From Neostapfia colusana (lineage: Eukaryota > Streptophyta > Magnoliopsida > Poales > Poaceae): a stretch of DNA of 64,000 nt. A model generated the notes under the pieces. That model was not told the origin of the DNA and made no database searches. It saw nothing but the letters and a program-made list of their open reading frames with translations. The first letter of the stretch is position 1. The number at the start of each line of letters is the position of its first letter. Positions 47,030 through 59,530 of this stretch are shown one piece after another. The translations under genes and the position numbers were made by a program. The stretch covers positions 96,680,622 through 96,744,621 of the forward strand of contig JASWHV010000005.1 of NCBI GenBank assembly GCA_030760725.1, read 5' to 3'.

Positions 47030-47689
47030 GGGCTTTTCCCTTGCGCGACGAGCTTACTCCGACAAAGATGACGAAGCTTCCTTCAGCGACAAGCTCTCCT
47101 CGCCACGTTCTCCAGATCGTGCGGTACCGGCAGACGCCCTGGCGCCACCGGTCCGTGCATGGGAGCCCGAGACAAGCGCTCCGACGCTACCCCAGTAAGT
47201 TCACCATGCTTTCTTAGGTGTTTATTTAAATTACGCATTAATTTATATGATCTCCCCCCCACGCTCTAGACAGTGTACATCCATTGTACACTCGGCTCCT
47301 CTTTCCTGCTCTCATGCATAGTCGATATTTGCCATCCTACTGAATGCGGTAGTGCTTGGGGTACCTGCCAGAGGCCCGTGGGCCTTTGGACCTCCCCCTG
47401 TAAGGGTACTGTAACGTCAGTTGGTCTCCTACAGGAAAAGACCTACGCCAGACCGGGGAGTCAGGAGCCTTGCTTTGCCCGGTCTTGCACCCAAAGCATG
47501 CGCACTCTGTCCCCCAGCGCTACGGTCTGAGTACTAGGGGGCCGGACGGTAACACCCTGACTAGGGCTGGGGGCCAAACCTCCGGGACCAAGTGCACTAG
47601 GATACCCAAGCCCCGTATTCCGACCCATGACAGTAAGCCAAATGAGACTAAGGGACAGGAAAGGGAGGGCCCCTGAGCAGCACCCAACC
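47030..47689 (+). other. Element I 5' internal region, no gene seen
   Basis: This region has mixed composition with several short frames and no recognised domain. A cccca followed by gtaagtt near 47190 resembles a splice donor, which would allow splicing over the arrays, but there is no supporting acceptor evidence. Confidence 0.5.
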
Positions 47690-48935
47690 TCACCCCCTCA
47701 GCGGGGGTGAGCTCCAAAGCCGGACCGTGTAACCTACACTGGGCTAAGGTCCGATGCCGGACGACACCCGTATCGTAGGTGTGATCTCCGAAGCCGGTCG
47801 CCACCCCACAGGGGTGAACACCGAAGCTAGACCGTGTGCCCTACACTGGGCTAAGGTCCGATGCCGGACGACACACCTATCGCATGTGTGATCTCCGAAG
47901 CCGGTCGCCACCCCACAGGGGTGAACACCGAAGCCAGACCGTGTGCCCTACACTGGGCTAAGGTCCGATGCCGGACGACACACCTATCGCAAGTGTGATC
48001 TCCGAAGCCGGTCGCCACCCTACAGGGATGAACACCGAAGCCGGACCGTGTGCCCTACACTAGGCTAAGGTCCAATGCCGGACGACACACCTATCGCAGG
48101 TGTGAGCTCCGAAGCCGATCGCCACCCCACAGGGGTGAACATCGAAGCCGGACCGTGTGCCCTACACTGGGCTAAGGTCCGATGCCGAACGACACATCTA
48201 TCGCATGTGTGATCTCCGAAGCCGGTCGCCACCCCACAGGGGTGAACACCGAAGCGGAACCGTGTGCCCTACACTGGGCTAAGGTCCGATGCTGGACGAC
48301 ACACCTATCGCAGGTGTGATCTCCGAAGCCGGTCGCCACCCCACACGAGTGAACACCGAAGCCGGACCGTGTGCCCTACACTAGGCTAAGGTCCGATGCC
48401 GGATGACACACCTATCGCAGGTGTGATCTCCGAATCCGGTCGCCACCCCACAGGGGTGAACACCGAAGCCGGACCGTGTGCCCTACACTGGGCTAAGGTC
48501 CGATGCCGGACGACACACCTATCGCAGGTGTGATCTCCAAAGCCGGTCGCCACCCCACAGGGGTGAACACCGAAGCCGGACCGTGTGTCCTACACTGAGC
48601 TAAGGTCCGATGCCGGACGACACACCTATCGCAGGTGTGATCTTCGAAGCCGGTCGTCACTCCACAGGGGTGAACACCGAAGCCGGACATGCCCTACACT
48701 GGGATAAGGCCCGATGCCGGACGACACACCTATCGCAGTTGTGATCTCCGAAGCCGGTCGCCACCCCACAGGGGTGAACATCGAAGCCGGACCATGCGCC
48801 CTACACTGGGCTAAGGTCCGATGCCGGACGACACCCCTATCGCAGGGGTGATCTCCGAAGCCGGTCGCCACCCCACAGGGGTGAACACCGGAGTCGGACC
48901 TTGCGCCCTACACTGGGCTAAGCTATGAAGACGCA
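47690..48935. repeat. 107-bp tandem array in Element I, about 11 copies
   Basis: Successive units containing gaagccggtcgccacc start at 47793, 47900, 48007 and 48114 and continue at the same step to about 48930. Each unit has gtgtgccctacactgggcta and cctatcgcaggtgtgat. Units differ by scattered substitutions and a few small deletions. There is no open reading frame of interest. Confidence 0.9.
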
Positions 48936-48949
48936 CATCACCCCTCCGC

Positions 48950-50150
48950 AGGTGTGAGCTCTAATGCCGGACCTCACGCCCTCCGTGGGCCTGAGCTCCG
49001 ATGACTTCCGGACCTCCGCCCCCACAGCTGGGCCGAGCTCCGAGGCCAGCCCTCGCTCTCCTTTCAGATGCGAGCGCTGATGCCGGACTTCACGCCCTCC
49101 GTGGGCTTGAGCTCCGATGACTTCCAGACCTCCACCCCCGCAGCCGTGCCGAGCTCCGAGGCCAGCCCTCGCCCTCCTTTCAGAGGCGATCCCTGATGCC
49201 GGACCTCACGCCCTCCGTGGGCCTGAGCTCCGATGACTTCCGGACCTCTGCCCCCACAGCCGGGCCGAGCTCCGATGCCAGCCCTTGCCCACATTTTAGA
49301 GGCGAGCCCTGATGCCGGACCTCACACCCTCCGTGGGCCTGAGCTCCGATGACTTCCGGACCTCCGCCCCCGCAGCCGGGCCGAGCTCCGACGCTAGCCC
49401 TCGCCCTCCTTTCAGAGGCGAGCCCTGATGCCGGACCTCACGCCCTCCGTGGGCCTGAGCTCCGATGACTTCCGGACCTCTGCCCCCAAGCCGAGCTCCG
49501 ATGCCAGCCCTTGCCCTCTTTTCAGAGGCGAGCCCTGATGTCGGACCTCCAGCCTTCCGTGGGCCTGAGCTCCGATGACTTCCTGACCTCTGCCCCTGCA
49601 GTCGGGCCGAGCTCCAAGGCCAGCCCTCGCCCTCCTTTCAGAGGCAAGCCCTGATGCCAGACCTCACATCCTCCGTGGGCCTGAGCTCCGATGACTTCCG
49701 GACCTCTGCCCCCACAGCCGGGTCGAGCTCCGATGCCAGCCCTCGCCCTCGTTTCATAGGCGAGCCCTAATGCCGGACCTCACGCCTTCTGTGGGCCTGA
49801 GCTCCGATGACTTCCGAACCTCCGCCCCCACAGCTTGGCCGAGCTCCGATGCCAGCCCTCGCTCTCTTCTCAGAGGAGAGCCCTGATGCCGGACCTCACG
49901 CCCTCCGTGGGCCTGAGCTCTGATGACTTCCCAGACCACCCCTCTTCTCAGAGGCGGAGCTCCGATGCCGGACCTCACGCCCTCTGCTGGCCTGAGCTCC
50001 GATGCCGGCCCTCGCCCTCTCCTCAGAGGCGAGCTCCGAAGCCGGACCTCACCCTCTCCTCAGAGGCGAGCTTCGAAGTCGGACCTCCCCCTTTAACAAG
50101 GGCTGAGCTCCGATGCCAGGCTTCACCGTCTCCTCAGAGGCTGAACTCCG
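48950..50150. repeat. 116-bp tandem array in Element I, about 9 copies plus degenerate units
   Basis: Units carrying atgccggacctcacgcc recur at 48964, 49081, 49196, 49312, 49428, 49538, 49653, 49770 and 49885, a step of 110-117 bp. Shorter derived units follow to about 50150. The unit is unrelated in detail to the 107-bp array but shares the ctccgatgccgg word, so the two may have a common root. Confidence 0.88.
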
Positions 50151-50249
50151 AAGTTGTTAAGACCCTGCCAGCACAGGGAGTACTCAAGAAAAGAAAGTGT
50201 GCAGGTAGGAGAAGGCCCCACCTCGGGCTCGTTACCTCCACCGAGGTGA

Positions 50250-50262
50250 GCCCGGGGGCCAC
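50250..50262 (+). other. Polypurine-like tract of Element I
   Basis: agcccgggggcca/c lies directly before the 3' LTR and is conserved at the same position in Element B (about 10809-10821). It is purine-rich only in part, which is unusual but consistent within the family. Confidence 0.55.
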
Positions 50263-51487
50263 TGTCGGTACCCTCAATACCGGGTACCCCCGCGCACAGG
50301 GTAAAACTTACTAAGGACCTTGCCCCCTATGAAGGGGCGAGGTTTGAAGGCGCCACGTGTCCAGCGGGGCCGGAGCTCCCCTCTCCACGGAGGATAGCTC
50401 CGAGCCTGCCACGTGGCCCAGGAGGCCGGACGTCACCCCCTCTGCAGGGGCGAGCTCCAAAGGCGCCACGTGTCCAGTGGGGCTGGAGCTCCCCTCCCCT
50501 CGAAGGATAGCTCCGGGCCTGCCACGTGGCCTAGGAGGCCGGACCTCGCCCCCTCCGCAAGGGCGAGCTCCAAAGGCGCCATGTGTTCAGCAGGGCCGAG
50601 GCTCTCCCCTCCTCAAAGGATAGCTCCGAGCCTGCCACGTGGCCCAGAAGACCGGACCTCGCCCCCTCCGCGGGAGTGAGCTCCGAAGGCTCCACGTGTC
50701 CGGCGGAGCCGGAGCTCCCCCTCTCCTTAGAGGAGAGCTCCGAGTCGGACACGTGGCCTGCAGAGCAGTGCTGCTGCCCGGCGCGGTAGGCTGCGGGAGT
50801 AAAGGCGCGCCATGCCTTTACCGTACAAAGAATTCAAGACCCGCGCCTTCCCGAGACGAAGAGGCGCAGCGCATGCCTGTTAGGAGGCACTGTGACCAGT
50901 CACAGTCAGGAAAGGCGTACAGTGTCTGAAGCTGCAGGCCATTGAAGGCAGCGACATGACCGGACAAGATGTGCCCTGCCACCCCTGCCATCGCCAACGA
51001 CTACATGCTACACTTAGCCTGCGGCATGGGCAGAGCGGCAGGACGAGGACTTCGACGCCAGCGCCAAGACATAATAGCTGGTAGGAAATCACCCTGGGGC
51101 CACCTGTCGGGTCCCGGGCCCACCTTGTAAGCCGCTCGAGCCTTGGACTATAAAAGGCTCGGGTAGGCAACGTTAGCAAAGGTTGGCACTCCAGCCATTC
51201 GCACGCTTGGGTTCGAATTCTGTGAACTCGCATCCTAGGCATTACTCACCCTCAAGCTCAGAACTCCGGTTCTGAGCAACAAGCAATACAGCGAGCACCT
51301 CTGCTCACCGTGGACGTAGGGTTTTACGCTCCGGCGGCCTGAACCACGTAAAACTCGCCGTGTCAAGCTTCTCCCTCACTCGTCCCTAACGCTGAAGCTC
51401 TCCGCAAGTGTCTAGTCCCTCCGAAAAAGAACCTCCGCAGGCTGCCCAGAGCAGGTCCGGGGGAAGTGTCGACCACACACTTCAACA
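50263..51487 (+). repeat. Element I 3' LTR
   Basis: Starts TGTCGGTACCC and ends acttcaaca; length 1,225 bp, equal to the 5' copy. It carries the same 113-bp repeats and CACGTG sites and a TATA box at 51149-51155. Confidence 0.93.
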
Positions 51488-51601
51488 GTGAAATCTTCAG
51501 AAATTGTCTAGATATTAAGGCCTCAAAATTTTAAGTTTAAATAAGCAATTTGGGAAGTTAATGCGTAATGATTAAAGTTAACATTTGGTTGATCATGATA
51601 G

Positions 51602-54600
51602 ATGGCTGGAAGAGGAAAAGGTCGTGGTGCCAACCCCAACAACAACAACGATGAGGCCGCCAATCCTCACCTTCGTGGAGGGCAAGACAGGGGTGATCAC
51701 CGTGAAGGAGCTGATCCTATCTACCAAATGATTGAAAATCAGAATCAGCTCATCCAGAGTTTAACTCAAGTGGTGGCCAACTTACACCAAGCTCCACCCC
51801 CACAAGCTGCACCACGTCAACCAAGGTTGAGTGAGTTTCTGGGAACTCAACCCCCAAAGTTTGCAAGTGCTGCTGAACCTCTAGAGGCAGATGACTGGCT
51901 AAAGACCATAGAGAGCAAGATGAGGATCATACAATGCCAAGGGTATGAGAGGGTGCTGTTTGCCTCTCACCAATTGCATGGACCTGCTGCTGATTGGTGG
52001 ACCGCTTACGTGGCAGCCCATCACGACCCCGAGAACATCACTTGGGAAGAGTTCAAGCGCAGTTTCCGCAACCACTACATACCCAGGGGTGAACTCAAGA
52101 ACAAGAGAAAGGAGTTCTTGGGACTGCAGCAGGGCAACATGACTGTGAGGGAATACCTCACCAAGTTCACCCAATTATCCCGTTATGCACCACGGGACAT
52201 CGAAACCGATGAGCAGAAACAGGACTGTTTTGTGGAAGGACTTACCATGGAGATGCAATGTGCAATGTCCTCCAACGAGTATGAAAGCTTCCAAAAGATG
52301 GTAGACAGAGCGTTTGTCGTGGAGAGGAAGCTGAAGGCCTTGGAGAATGAAAACAAGAGGAAGATGGGATGGTCACACCAAGCATCAAGCAGCAACACAC
52401 GTCCATATCTGATGCAGCAACCGGCAGGGCAGACGAGCCGTGCTGTGGTACCCTACCCGACACCAAGAGGGTACAACCCGAACTTCAGACCTCCATCAGC
52501 ACCAGTACAGCTGCAGCGTCAGTTTGTGCAGCAGCCACGCCCCACTTATCAACCTCGACCAGCAGGACAAGGGCCACAGAACCAACCCCAAGATAACAAA
52601 GGCCAGACAACTAGAGTTGGGGTGCAATGCTTCAATTGTGGTGAAGTGGGGCACTACGCTCATAAGTGCCCAAAGAAGAAGCCCATGCAGCCACAGCAGC
52701 AGAATGTGATGCGAGGACGGGTGAACCACGTAACCATGGAGGAAGCGCAAGAGGCACCTGACATGGTAATTAGTAAGTTTCCTGCAAATTTACACATTGC
52801 GACCCTACTGTTCGATTCTGGTGCTACCCACTCGTTCATTGCTCAAGGGTTTGTTAAGAAGCATGAACTAGCAACAACACAAATGAACCATATGTTAGCA
52901 GTGAACTCTCCATGGGGAGAAATAAGAACAAGACAAGTGTGTCCCAAGGTGAACCTAGACATTAATGGGGTAGTATTTACTGCAAACCTCATAGTGATAG
53001 ACTCCCAAGGGATAGATATTATTTTGGGCATGGATTGTTTGACCAAACATAAAGGTATCATCCACTGTTCGACAAGAACGGTGGAACTAACTCACACTAG
53101 TGGCACAAAAGTGAAGTTCGTAGCCATGCAAGAACCTAGGAGGGACATTAAACTCAATCAAGTTGAGGTGGAAGTGGAAGAGATAAGGATTATCAGGGAA
53201 TATCCAGACGTTTTTCCGGAGGAGTTGCCAGGTATGCCTCCAGATCGTGAAGTGGAATTCGCGATTGAACTAATACATGGAATAGCCCCAATATATAAGA
53301 GGCCTTATCGGATGGACTCCAAACAGCTGGAAGAACTCAAAGAACATATAAGAGAATTGACAGAGAAGGGGTATATTCGTCCTAGTTCCTCACCATAGGG
53401 AGCTCCAGTGATATTTGTGCCCAAGAAGGACGGAACCCAAAGGTTATGCGTAGACTACCGTGCGTTGAATAAAGTAACCATCAAGAACAAGTACCCATTA
53501 CCCCGCATTGAGACTTATTTGATCAGTTGAGGGGAGCTTGTGTGTTCTCAAAAATTGATCTCAGGTCGGGATACCACCAACTTATGATAAGGCAAACTGA
53601 CATTCGAAAGACAACTTTCATATCTTGGTACGGGCTGTATGAATACACCGTCATGCCGTTCGGGCTAACTAATGCCCCGGCGTATTTCATGTATCTCATG
53701 AACAAGGTATTCATGGAATATCTGGACAAATTCGTGGTGGTTTTCATTGATGACATTCTCGTCTTCTCCAAAGATGAAGAAGAACATGAGGAACATTTAA
53801 GATTGGTGTTGCAAAAGCTGAGAGAACACCAACTATATGCTAAGTTGAGCAAGTGTGAATTTTGGCTGGAGAGAGTTCCCTTCTTAGGACATATAATCTC
53901 GGAGGGAGGAATCCCCGTAGATCCTGCCAAGATCGAGGATGTGCAGAAGTGGAAGACCCCTGAAAATGTCGGGGAAATTCAAAGCTTCTTAGGGTTGGCT
54001 GGGTATTATCGACGTTCATTGAGGGTTTCTCCAAGATCTCGAGACCCCTCACCAAATTGTTAGAGAAGGGAATCACATTCACATGGACACCGGAGTGTGA
54101 GACGAGTTTTCAAGAACTGAAGAAAAGATTGACAACGACCCCAGTGCTAGTTATGCCAGATATGCAGAAGAATTTTTCGGTGTACTGCGATGCATCTGGA
54201 CACGGGTTGAGATGTGTTCTCATGCAAGAGGGGCATGTCGTTGCCTATGCGTCCCGGCAGCTCCGAAAACACGAGAAGAACTATCCTACGCATGACCTAG
54301 AGCTAGCCGCAGTGGTCCATGCATTGAAGATTTGGCGGCATTACTTGATGGGAAAGAGGACAGAAATATATATAGATCATAAGAGCTTAAAGTACATTTT
54401 CACACAGCCAGATCTCAACCTCAGACAAAGGAGATGGTTAGAGCTAATCAACGACTTTGATGTGGGCATCAACTATCATCCTGGGAAAGCGAACGTCGTG
54501 GCAGATGGTTTAAGCCGGAAGGTGCACGTCAACATGTTGAGCTTAAGTGACACGCCTACGGAATTGAAGGAAGAGATTGCAAAACTCAATCTATGTCTGG

Positions 54601-56068
54601 TGAATAGTGGTGAGGCCATCGCCATGGAGGTGGACTCCACATTGGAGCAAGACATATGCAACGGTTAGAAGAATGATGAGAAGATACAAGAAATCAGAGA
54701 ACTCATCGAAGAGAATAAAGCTCCTGGGTTCAGAGAGGATGAACAAGGTACGGTGTGGCATGGGAAAAGGATCTGTGTGCCTGAGGTGAAGGAGATCCGT
54801 GAACTGATTTTGAAGGAGGCTCGTGATTCCGACTATTCCATTCATCCTGGGAGTACGAAGATGTATCATGACCTCAAGAGCAGATATTGGTGGTATGGCA
54901 TGAAGCGAGATGTCGCGGAACATGTCGCCCTATGTGACACATGTCAGATAGTAAAAGTAGAACATCAAAGACCCGCGGGACTGTTTCAACCACTCAAAGT
55001 GCCTGAATGGAAATGGGAAGAAATAGGTATGGACTTCATAGTGGGACTCCATAGGACCCAATCGGGATATGATTCGATATGGGTCATCATCGACAGACTG
55101 ACTAAAGTAGCTCATTTCATCCCCGTGAAAGAAAGCTACAGCGGATCCAAGTTGGTAGAATTGTACATGTCAAGAATTATGTGTTTTCATGAGGTGCCAA
55201 AGAAGATAGTGTCAGACCGAGGGACACAATTCACATCAAGGTTCTGGCAGAAGTTACATGAAACCATGGGAACTCATCTAAATTTTTGTTCTGCCTATCA
55301 CCCCCAGACTGACGGGCAGACCGAAAGGACCAATCAGATCCTTGAGGATATGCTGAGAGCTTGTGCACTCAAGAACAATAGGAGTTGGGATAAGAACTTA
55401 CCGTATGCAGAGTTCTCCTACAACAACAGTTATCACGCTAGTATGAAGATGTCACCATTTGAGGCGTTGTACGGGAGGAAGTACCGAACTCCACTATTTT
55501 GGAACCAAACTAGGGAAAGTAAAGTGTTTGGGCCCGAGGTTCTACAAGAAGCTGAGGCGAAAGTGAGGGAAATCCGCAACAACTTGAGGATAGCCCAGAC
55601 CCGACAAAAGAGCTATGCCGATGTACGGAGAAGATTGCTCGTTTTCAATGTGGGAGACTATGTTTATCTCAAGGTGTCCCCTATCCGAGGGCTTCATCGG
55701 TTCAAGGTGAAAGGGAAATTATCACCTCGATACATCGGACCCTTTCATATTCTGGAGAGAAAGGCAAAGTAGCATATCAGCTAGAACTACCGGCTCGCCT
55801 ATCAGATGTGCACGATGTATTCCATGTGTCACAACTCAAGAAATGTTTAAGAACACCCAAAGAGATGTTACCCATGAATGAGGTGGACATACGAGAGGAT
55901 CTTTCTTATGCCGAGCAACCGGTCAAGATTTTGGAGACAATGGAACGCCTCACAAGAAATAAAAGAATCCGAATGTGCAAAGTGCAGTGGAAGCATCACT
56001 CGGAAGCAGAAGCCACATGGGAGCGAGAAGACGAGCTCAAGGCGCAATTTCCGGATTTGTTTTCCTAG
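51602..56068 (+). pseudogene. Element H gag-pol polyprotein, damaged
   Basis: The frame opens with ATG 51602 (MAGRGKGRG), 109 bp after Element I. Domains in order: gag; a CCHC knuckle (CFNCGEVGHYAHKC near 52.63 kb); protease (DSGATH near 52.81 kb); RT with FIDD near 53.75 kb; RNase H (YCDASG near 54.19 kb); integrase (CDTCQIVK near 54.94 kb, DFIVG, SDRGTQF, HPQTDGQ); and a chromodomain-like end (KVQWKHHSEAEATWE) just before TAG at 56066. Damage: TAG at 53396, a base lost near 53508, a base lost near 54016, TAG at 54666 and a base lost near 55760. In the chromodomain the usual aromatic after the tryptophan is replaced by histidine, as in chromodomains with an incomplete methyl-lysine cage. Confidence 0.93.
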
Positions 56069-56096
56069 AGTCACCAATCTCGAGGATGAGATTTCT

Positions 56097-56113
56097 TTTA
56101 AGGGGGGTAGAGT
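56097..56113 (+). other. Polypurine tract of Element H
   Basis: ttttaaggggggtagag lies immediately before the 3' LTR start at 56114 and matches the tract type of Elements A and G. Confidence 0.85.
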
Positions 56114-59100
56114 TGTAACACCCCAAAACCTGTTAAAGAGGGGAATTTAAAATTTTTGGACGTATTGCATGTGGTGAAAAATTCAAATTCAAACTGGAAT
56201 TCAAATTTGAATCAGAACAGAAAAGAAAAAGGAAAAAGAAAAAGAAAAACGGCCAGTGGGCCGAAACCCACCTCAGCAGGCCCAAAGCCCGCGACCGCTT
56301 TCTCCCCTTCCCCTCTCTCTGACGTGCGGGGCCCGCGTGTCATCTCCCTCCCCCCGCGCGCGCCCAACCGCCGCGCTACTTCTGCGCCAATCGCTGCTGC
56401 CACGCCCGATTTTCTTGCTCCGGAGCCGCGATCTCCAGCCCAAGCATTGCTGCACATCTAAACCAACCCCCGCTGCCCTCCCTCGCCCATTTAAACGCCG
56501 AAATCCGCCCCTTTTTCCTCCCCGATCGGCCCGCCTAGGTTCCCGGTGAGAACCGAAGCTCCCATCGCCATTTTCCTTCGATCCTCGTCCGGATTCTCTG
56601 ATCTAACGGGCTTGTTGTGTTCCACCGCCGCCGGGGAGTCTTGCAGGTGAAGGAAACCCGGTGTTTTGCGCTCTAGACACAGCTCCGGTGAGCACCGCCG
56701 CATTTTCCCCTAGGACCTCGTCGCCGACCGCCTTGCAGGGCCTCCGAGCTCATGAAAAACCTCGAGGTGAGATCCCCTACCTCCCCTCTTACGTTCTATG
56801 CTAAGAAATCCAAGTTTTATGAAGTATAGACGAAAACCCGAAACTCTCCGACAAGATCGCCGCCTCCCGCCGCCGGGCAGCGCCGCCCGCACACGGCTAG
56901 GGCGACGTGGCCCCATGAAGCCCGTCTATTTTAAATCGTGCGGCCCTGAATAGATCTAACCCATACCGTTTCGCGTTATAATCTCAACCGTCTGTTTTAA
57001 ATCCAACAGCCCACGTCAGACCGCGTTATAAAGGCCGGGAATCTTACGCGCTACCCCTTGGGGATCTCGAAAAACATGAGCTAGCCCCGGAAACTTCTGA
57101 TCTAGCCCCTGGACCTTCAGAAATTCATGTAAATTCATTTAAAAATCAGTTTTAGCCCCTGGACTTAATAAAAAATAGGAAAACCCTCTATGTTTTGTGT
57201 AATTAGGCCCCTGAAAATTTAGGAAATAGTAAAGTAGACCCTGTAGTAGGGTGGATTTGCCCTTTAGACCCTATAGGGTATTAAATTCAGAAATTTAAAC
57301 ATATGAGTAGAATTTAAATTCAAATGGTGATGTAAACACATGTGCAAATATAAATGTAAATTTTCCTAGCACTTGGAAAACATTTAGAATGAGTTGAGAA
57401 CTGATTTTAGGCTGAAATGAAATCTGACCAAGTGCTCTTTACTTTTATTATTTCTGGAAATTCATTTTTAGGCTAGAAAATAATTCTGAAAATGGGTAAA
57501 ATAAATTTAATTTGATCTCCATCAGAGAGGAAGTTCAAAGATATTTTATTGAACGTTTTAGATCAGAACCTATTCTGTTTAGGTGATATGTCTTACTATT
57601 TTAATATTAAAGTTCACTTTTAGGCATAGAAAATAAATCTGAAAATATAGTAAAATAGGTATGCATTATTAGAAAATGTTAAATGAGGTCTCCAAATCCA
57701 AAAACTTCAAATTAAGATTTTGTAGAAGATCTGAAAAACCTATTTGGAGTAGGAAATTATCTTTCATGCAAATTTTGTGGCTAAGAAGTGTATTAATTAA
57801 ATATAGAGAATTTGTTCAAATTGGAAATTCATATATAGTGTGCAATTAGAAATCTGAATACAAAAGTTAGAAATAATATATATGTTTAAAAGTGCATGTA
57901 GGCCTAAAATCAACACATCTAGGGTAACCACAACACTTAAAAATGTGAATGACTTTCATATGTATGTATGTGTGGTTTGCATGAGTGGAAGTGTGGACTA
58001 TGGCTTATGGAATGTTGTTTTCTTTTGCTATGTGTGTATTGGCATGAGTAGAACCAGCCCCAGAGCAGGTTCTCACCTTTCAAGATCAAGACTTTCCATT
58101 CCCAGAGCAGCAGGAAGAAGGCAAGTGTCCTTGACCACTTTGATCCTATACTAGGATGTGTAGTTAGAATTTAATTGCATTGTCAATTTGGAATATGATA
58201 CCCAAACTAGGAAGTTTCCCTAGATTTTCATTATCTTATTTCCTTGTAGCCTGGGTTGGGATTTATTTTATTATGTCATTTATTTATATACTTATGCTTA
58301 GCCATGCTTAGAATGGGATAAGTGGGAAATGAGATCATCAACTTATTTACCTTACATTTGAATGAGATATTATGAGTTATGTGGAGGTAGGGATCGAGGC
58401 AAGTTGGATGATTTGGTTGGTGCTGTGTGCACGAGACTCGGGTTTGTGTTTAGTGCTTGCCTGGATCCTAAGGACCGGTTCATGGAGCATGTAACCTGGC
58501 TTTATCGTACCAACCACATGCTGAGATGGGGCACCTTGGCCAATTAATTACGTGTATCTCCGGCGTAGTACGGGTGTGTGGATGGTGCGGAGAATAGGTG
58601 TCAGCTGGGCTACCATATGAACCGCAAGGTTCAAGAGGGGGGCCACTGCAGCGGGGTTCTAGCCTCTTGTATGCTGTTAGGGGTGAAACCTCAGTGGGCC
58701 GACGCTCGTAGGAAATCCCTGTGTGAAGGCCTCGTAGTGATCTCCTGGCTTACACACCTGGGAAGTGTGAACGTGGTTCGCGGCCACTGGCATAATGGAG
58801 GTTCTGTTAGTCCACCCGGCAACAGGGGATGAAATCACTACATGTGGGTACAGTGGTGCAAACTCTGCAGAGTCAAAACTGTCATGACAGCCGTGCTCAC
58901 GGTCAAGAGCGGCTTGGACTTATTCATGATTAGAGGATGATAAATTTGGAAGTTGAGGATGTTAAGCGGGGAGCTTAACATTGGAAATGTTGTTATGGTT
59001 ACTTAATTTTTATGACGAGTTGGGAGATTGGGACCATTTCACCTATGTAGTAGGTGCTTTATAAGCTAAGGTGATAGATAGGAAATGCGTAGTGCTTTAA

Positions 59101-59521
59101 CCATGAGTTCAACCTCTCCTTGCTCTAGCCATGCATGACATAATTTTCCCACACTTGGTGAGTACCAACGGTACTCAAGCTTGCTTTTCTGTTGGTTTAA
59201 ATTGCTGCTCAGGCCAAGGGAATGATGTGGTGTTCAATGACCAAGACTTTGGACCCGAAGAAGGATTCTATGTTCACGGAGTCCCCCGGGCAACACCTGT
59301 GACGGAGCCCACAAGATTTATATTCCGCTGCTGTTTTATTTACACGTTATGAACATATTATCGTCCATCAAGACATTATGCTATGTAAGACTTATTTTAT
59401 ATTCGGACTCTTGGCTTGTAATAAATGATGCTTCACTATTTGTCATCACGTGTATGAGAAAATGATCCTGGCATATATGTGATATTCACTCGGTTGCTCT
59501 TTGGAGAAACCGGGTGTGACA
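56114..59521 (+). repeat. Element H 3' LTR (3.41 kb)
   Basis: Matches the 5' LTR from TGTAACACCCC to GGGTGTGACA with scattered substitutions and small indels, and is followed by the second GCGGT duplication copy. No gene is supported inside it. Confidence 0.93.
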
Positions 59522-59530
59522 GCGGTCCAA
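59522..59530 (-). pseudogene. First codons of the TNP2 transposase (split by Element H)
   Basis: If Element H and one GCGGT copy are ignored, the minus strand reads TTG GAC CGC CAA into 41131 downward. That matches the usual MDR-W-M-Y start of TNP2 proteins except that ATG is TTG (59530-59528). The start was therefore lost by one substitution, or translation began elsewhere. Confidence 0.6.

Larger units (their letters stand above)
45788..51487 (+). mobile_element. Element I: non-autonomous LTR retrotransposon full of tandem arrays
   Basis: The element is 5,700 bp with two LTRs of 1,225 bp each and a perfect target duplication GTGAA (45783-45787 and 51488-51492). The primer-binding site, polypurine tract and TATA box are present, but the 3.25 kb interior encodes no gag, protease, RT or integrase. 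Instead it holds two tandem arrays (107 bp and 116 bp units). It must rely on proteins of an autonomous partner. It was inserted into Element H between the extra ORF and gag. Element B shares LTR structure and may belong to the partner family. Confidence 0.92.
41132..59521 (+). mobile_element. Element H: chromovirus with an extra H3-tail-like ORF; hosts Element I
   Basis: This is a full-length plus-strand Ty3/Gypsy element with a perfect 5-bp target duplication GCGGT (41127-41131 and 59522-59526). Order: 5' LTR, Met-tRNA primer-binding site, an extra ORF (44790-45599), gag-pol (51602-56068), polypurine tract, 3' LTR. Element I is inserted between the extra ORF and gag; without it only about 300 bp separate the two genes. 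The LTR ends TGTAACACCCC and GGGTGTGACA form an extended imperfect inverted repeat, shared with Element D. Pol resembles the Tekay-like chromoviruses A and G but is clearly a different family. Confidence 0.94.

Noticed and set aside
47690..50150. CRISPR-like or satellite locus
   Set aside because: The arrays have no repeat-spacer pattern, are 107 and 116 bp direct units, and lie wholly within a retrotransposon.
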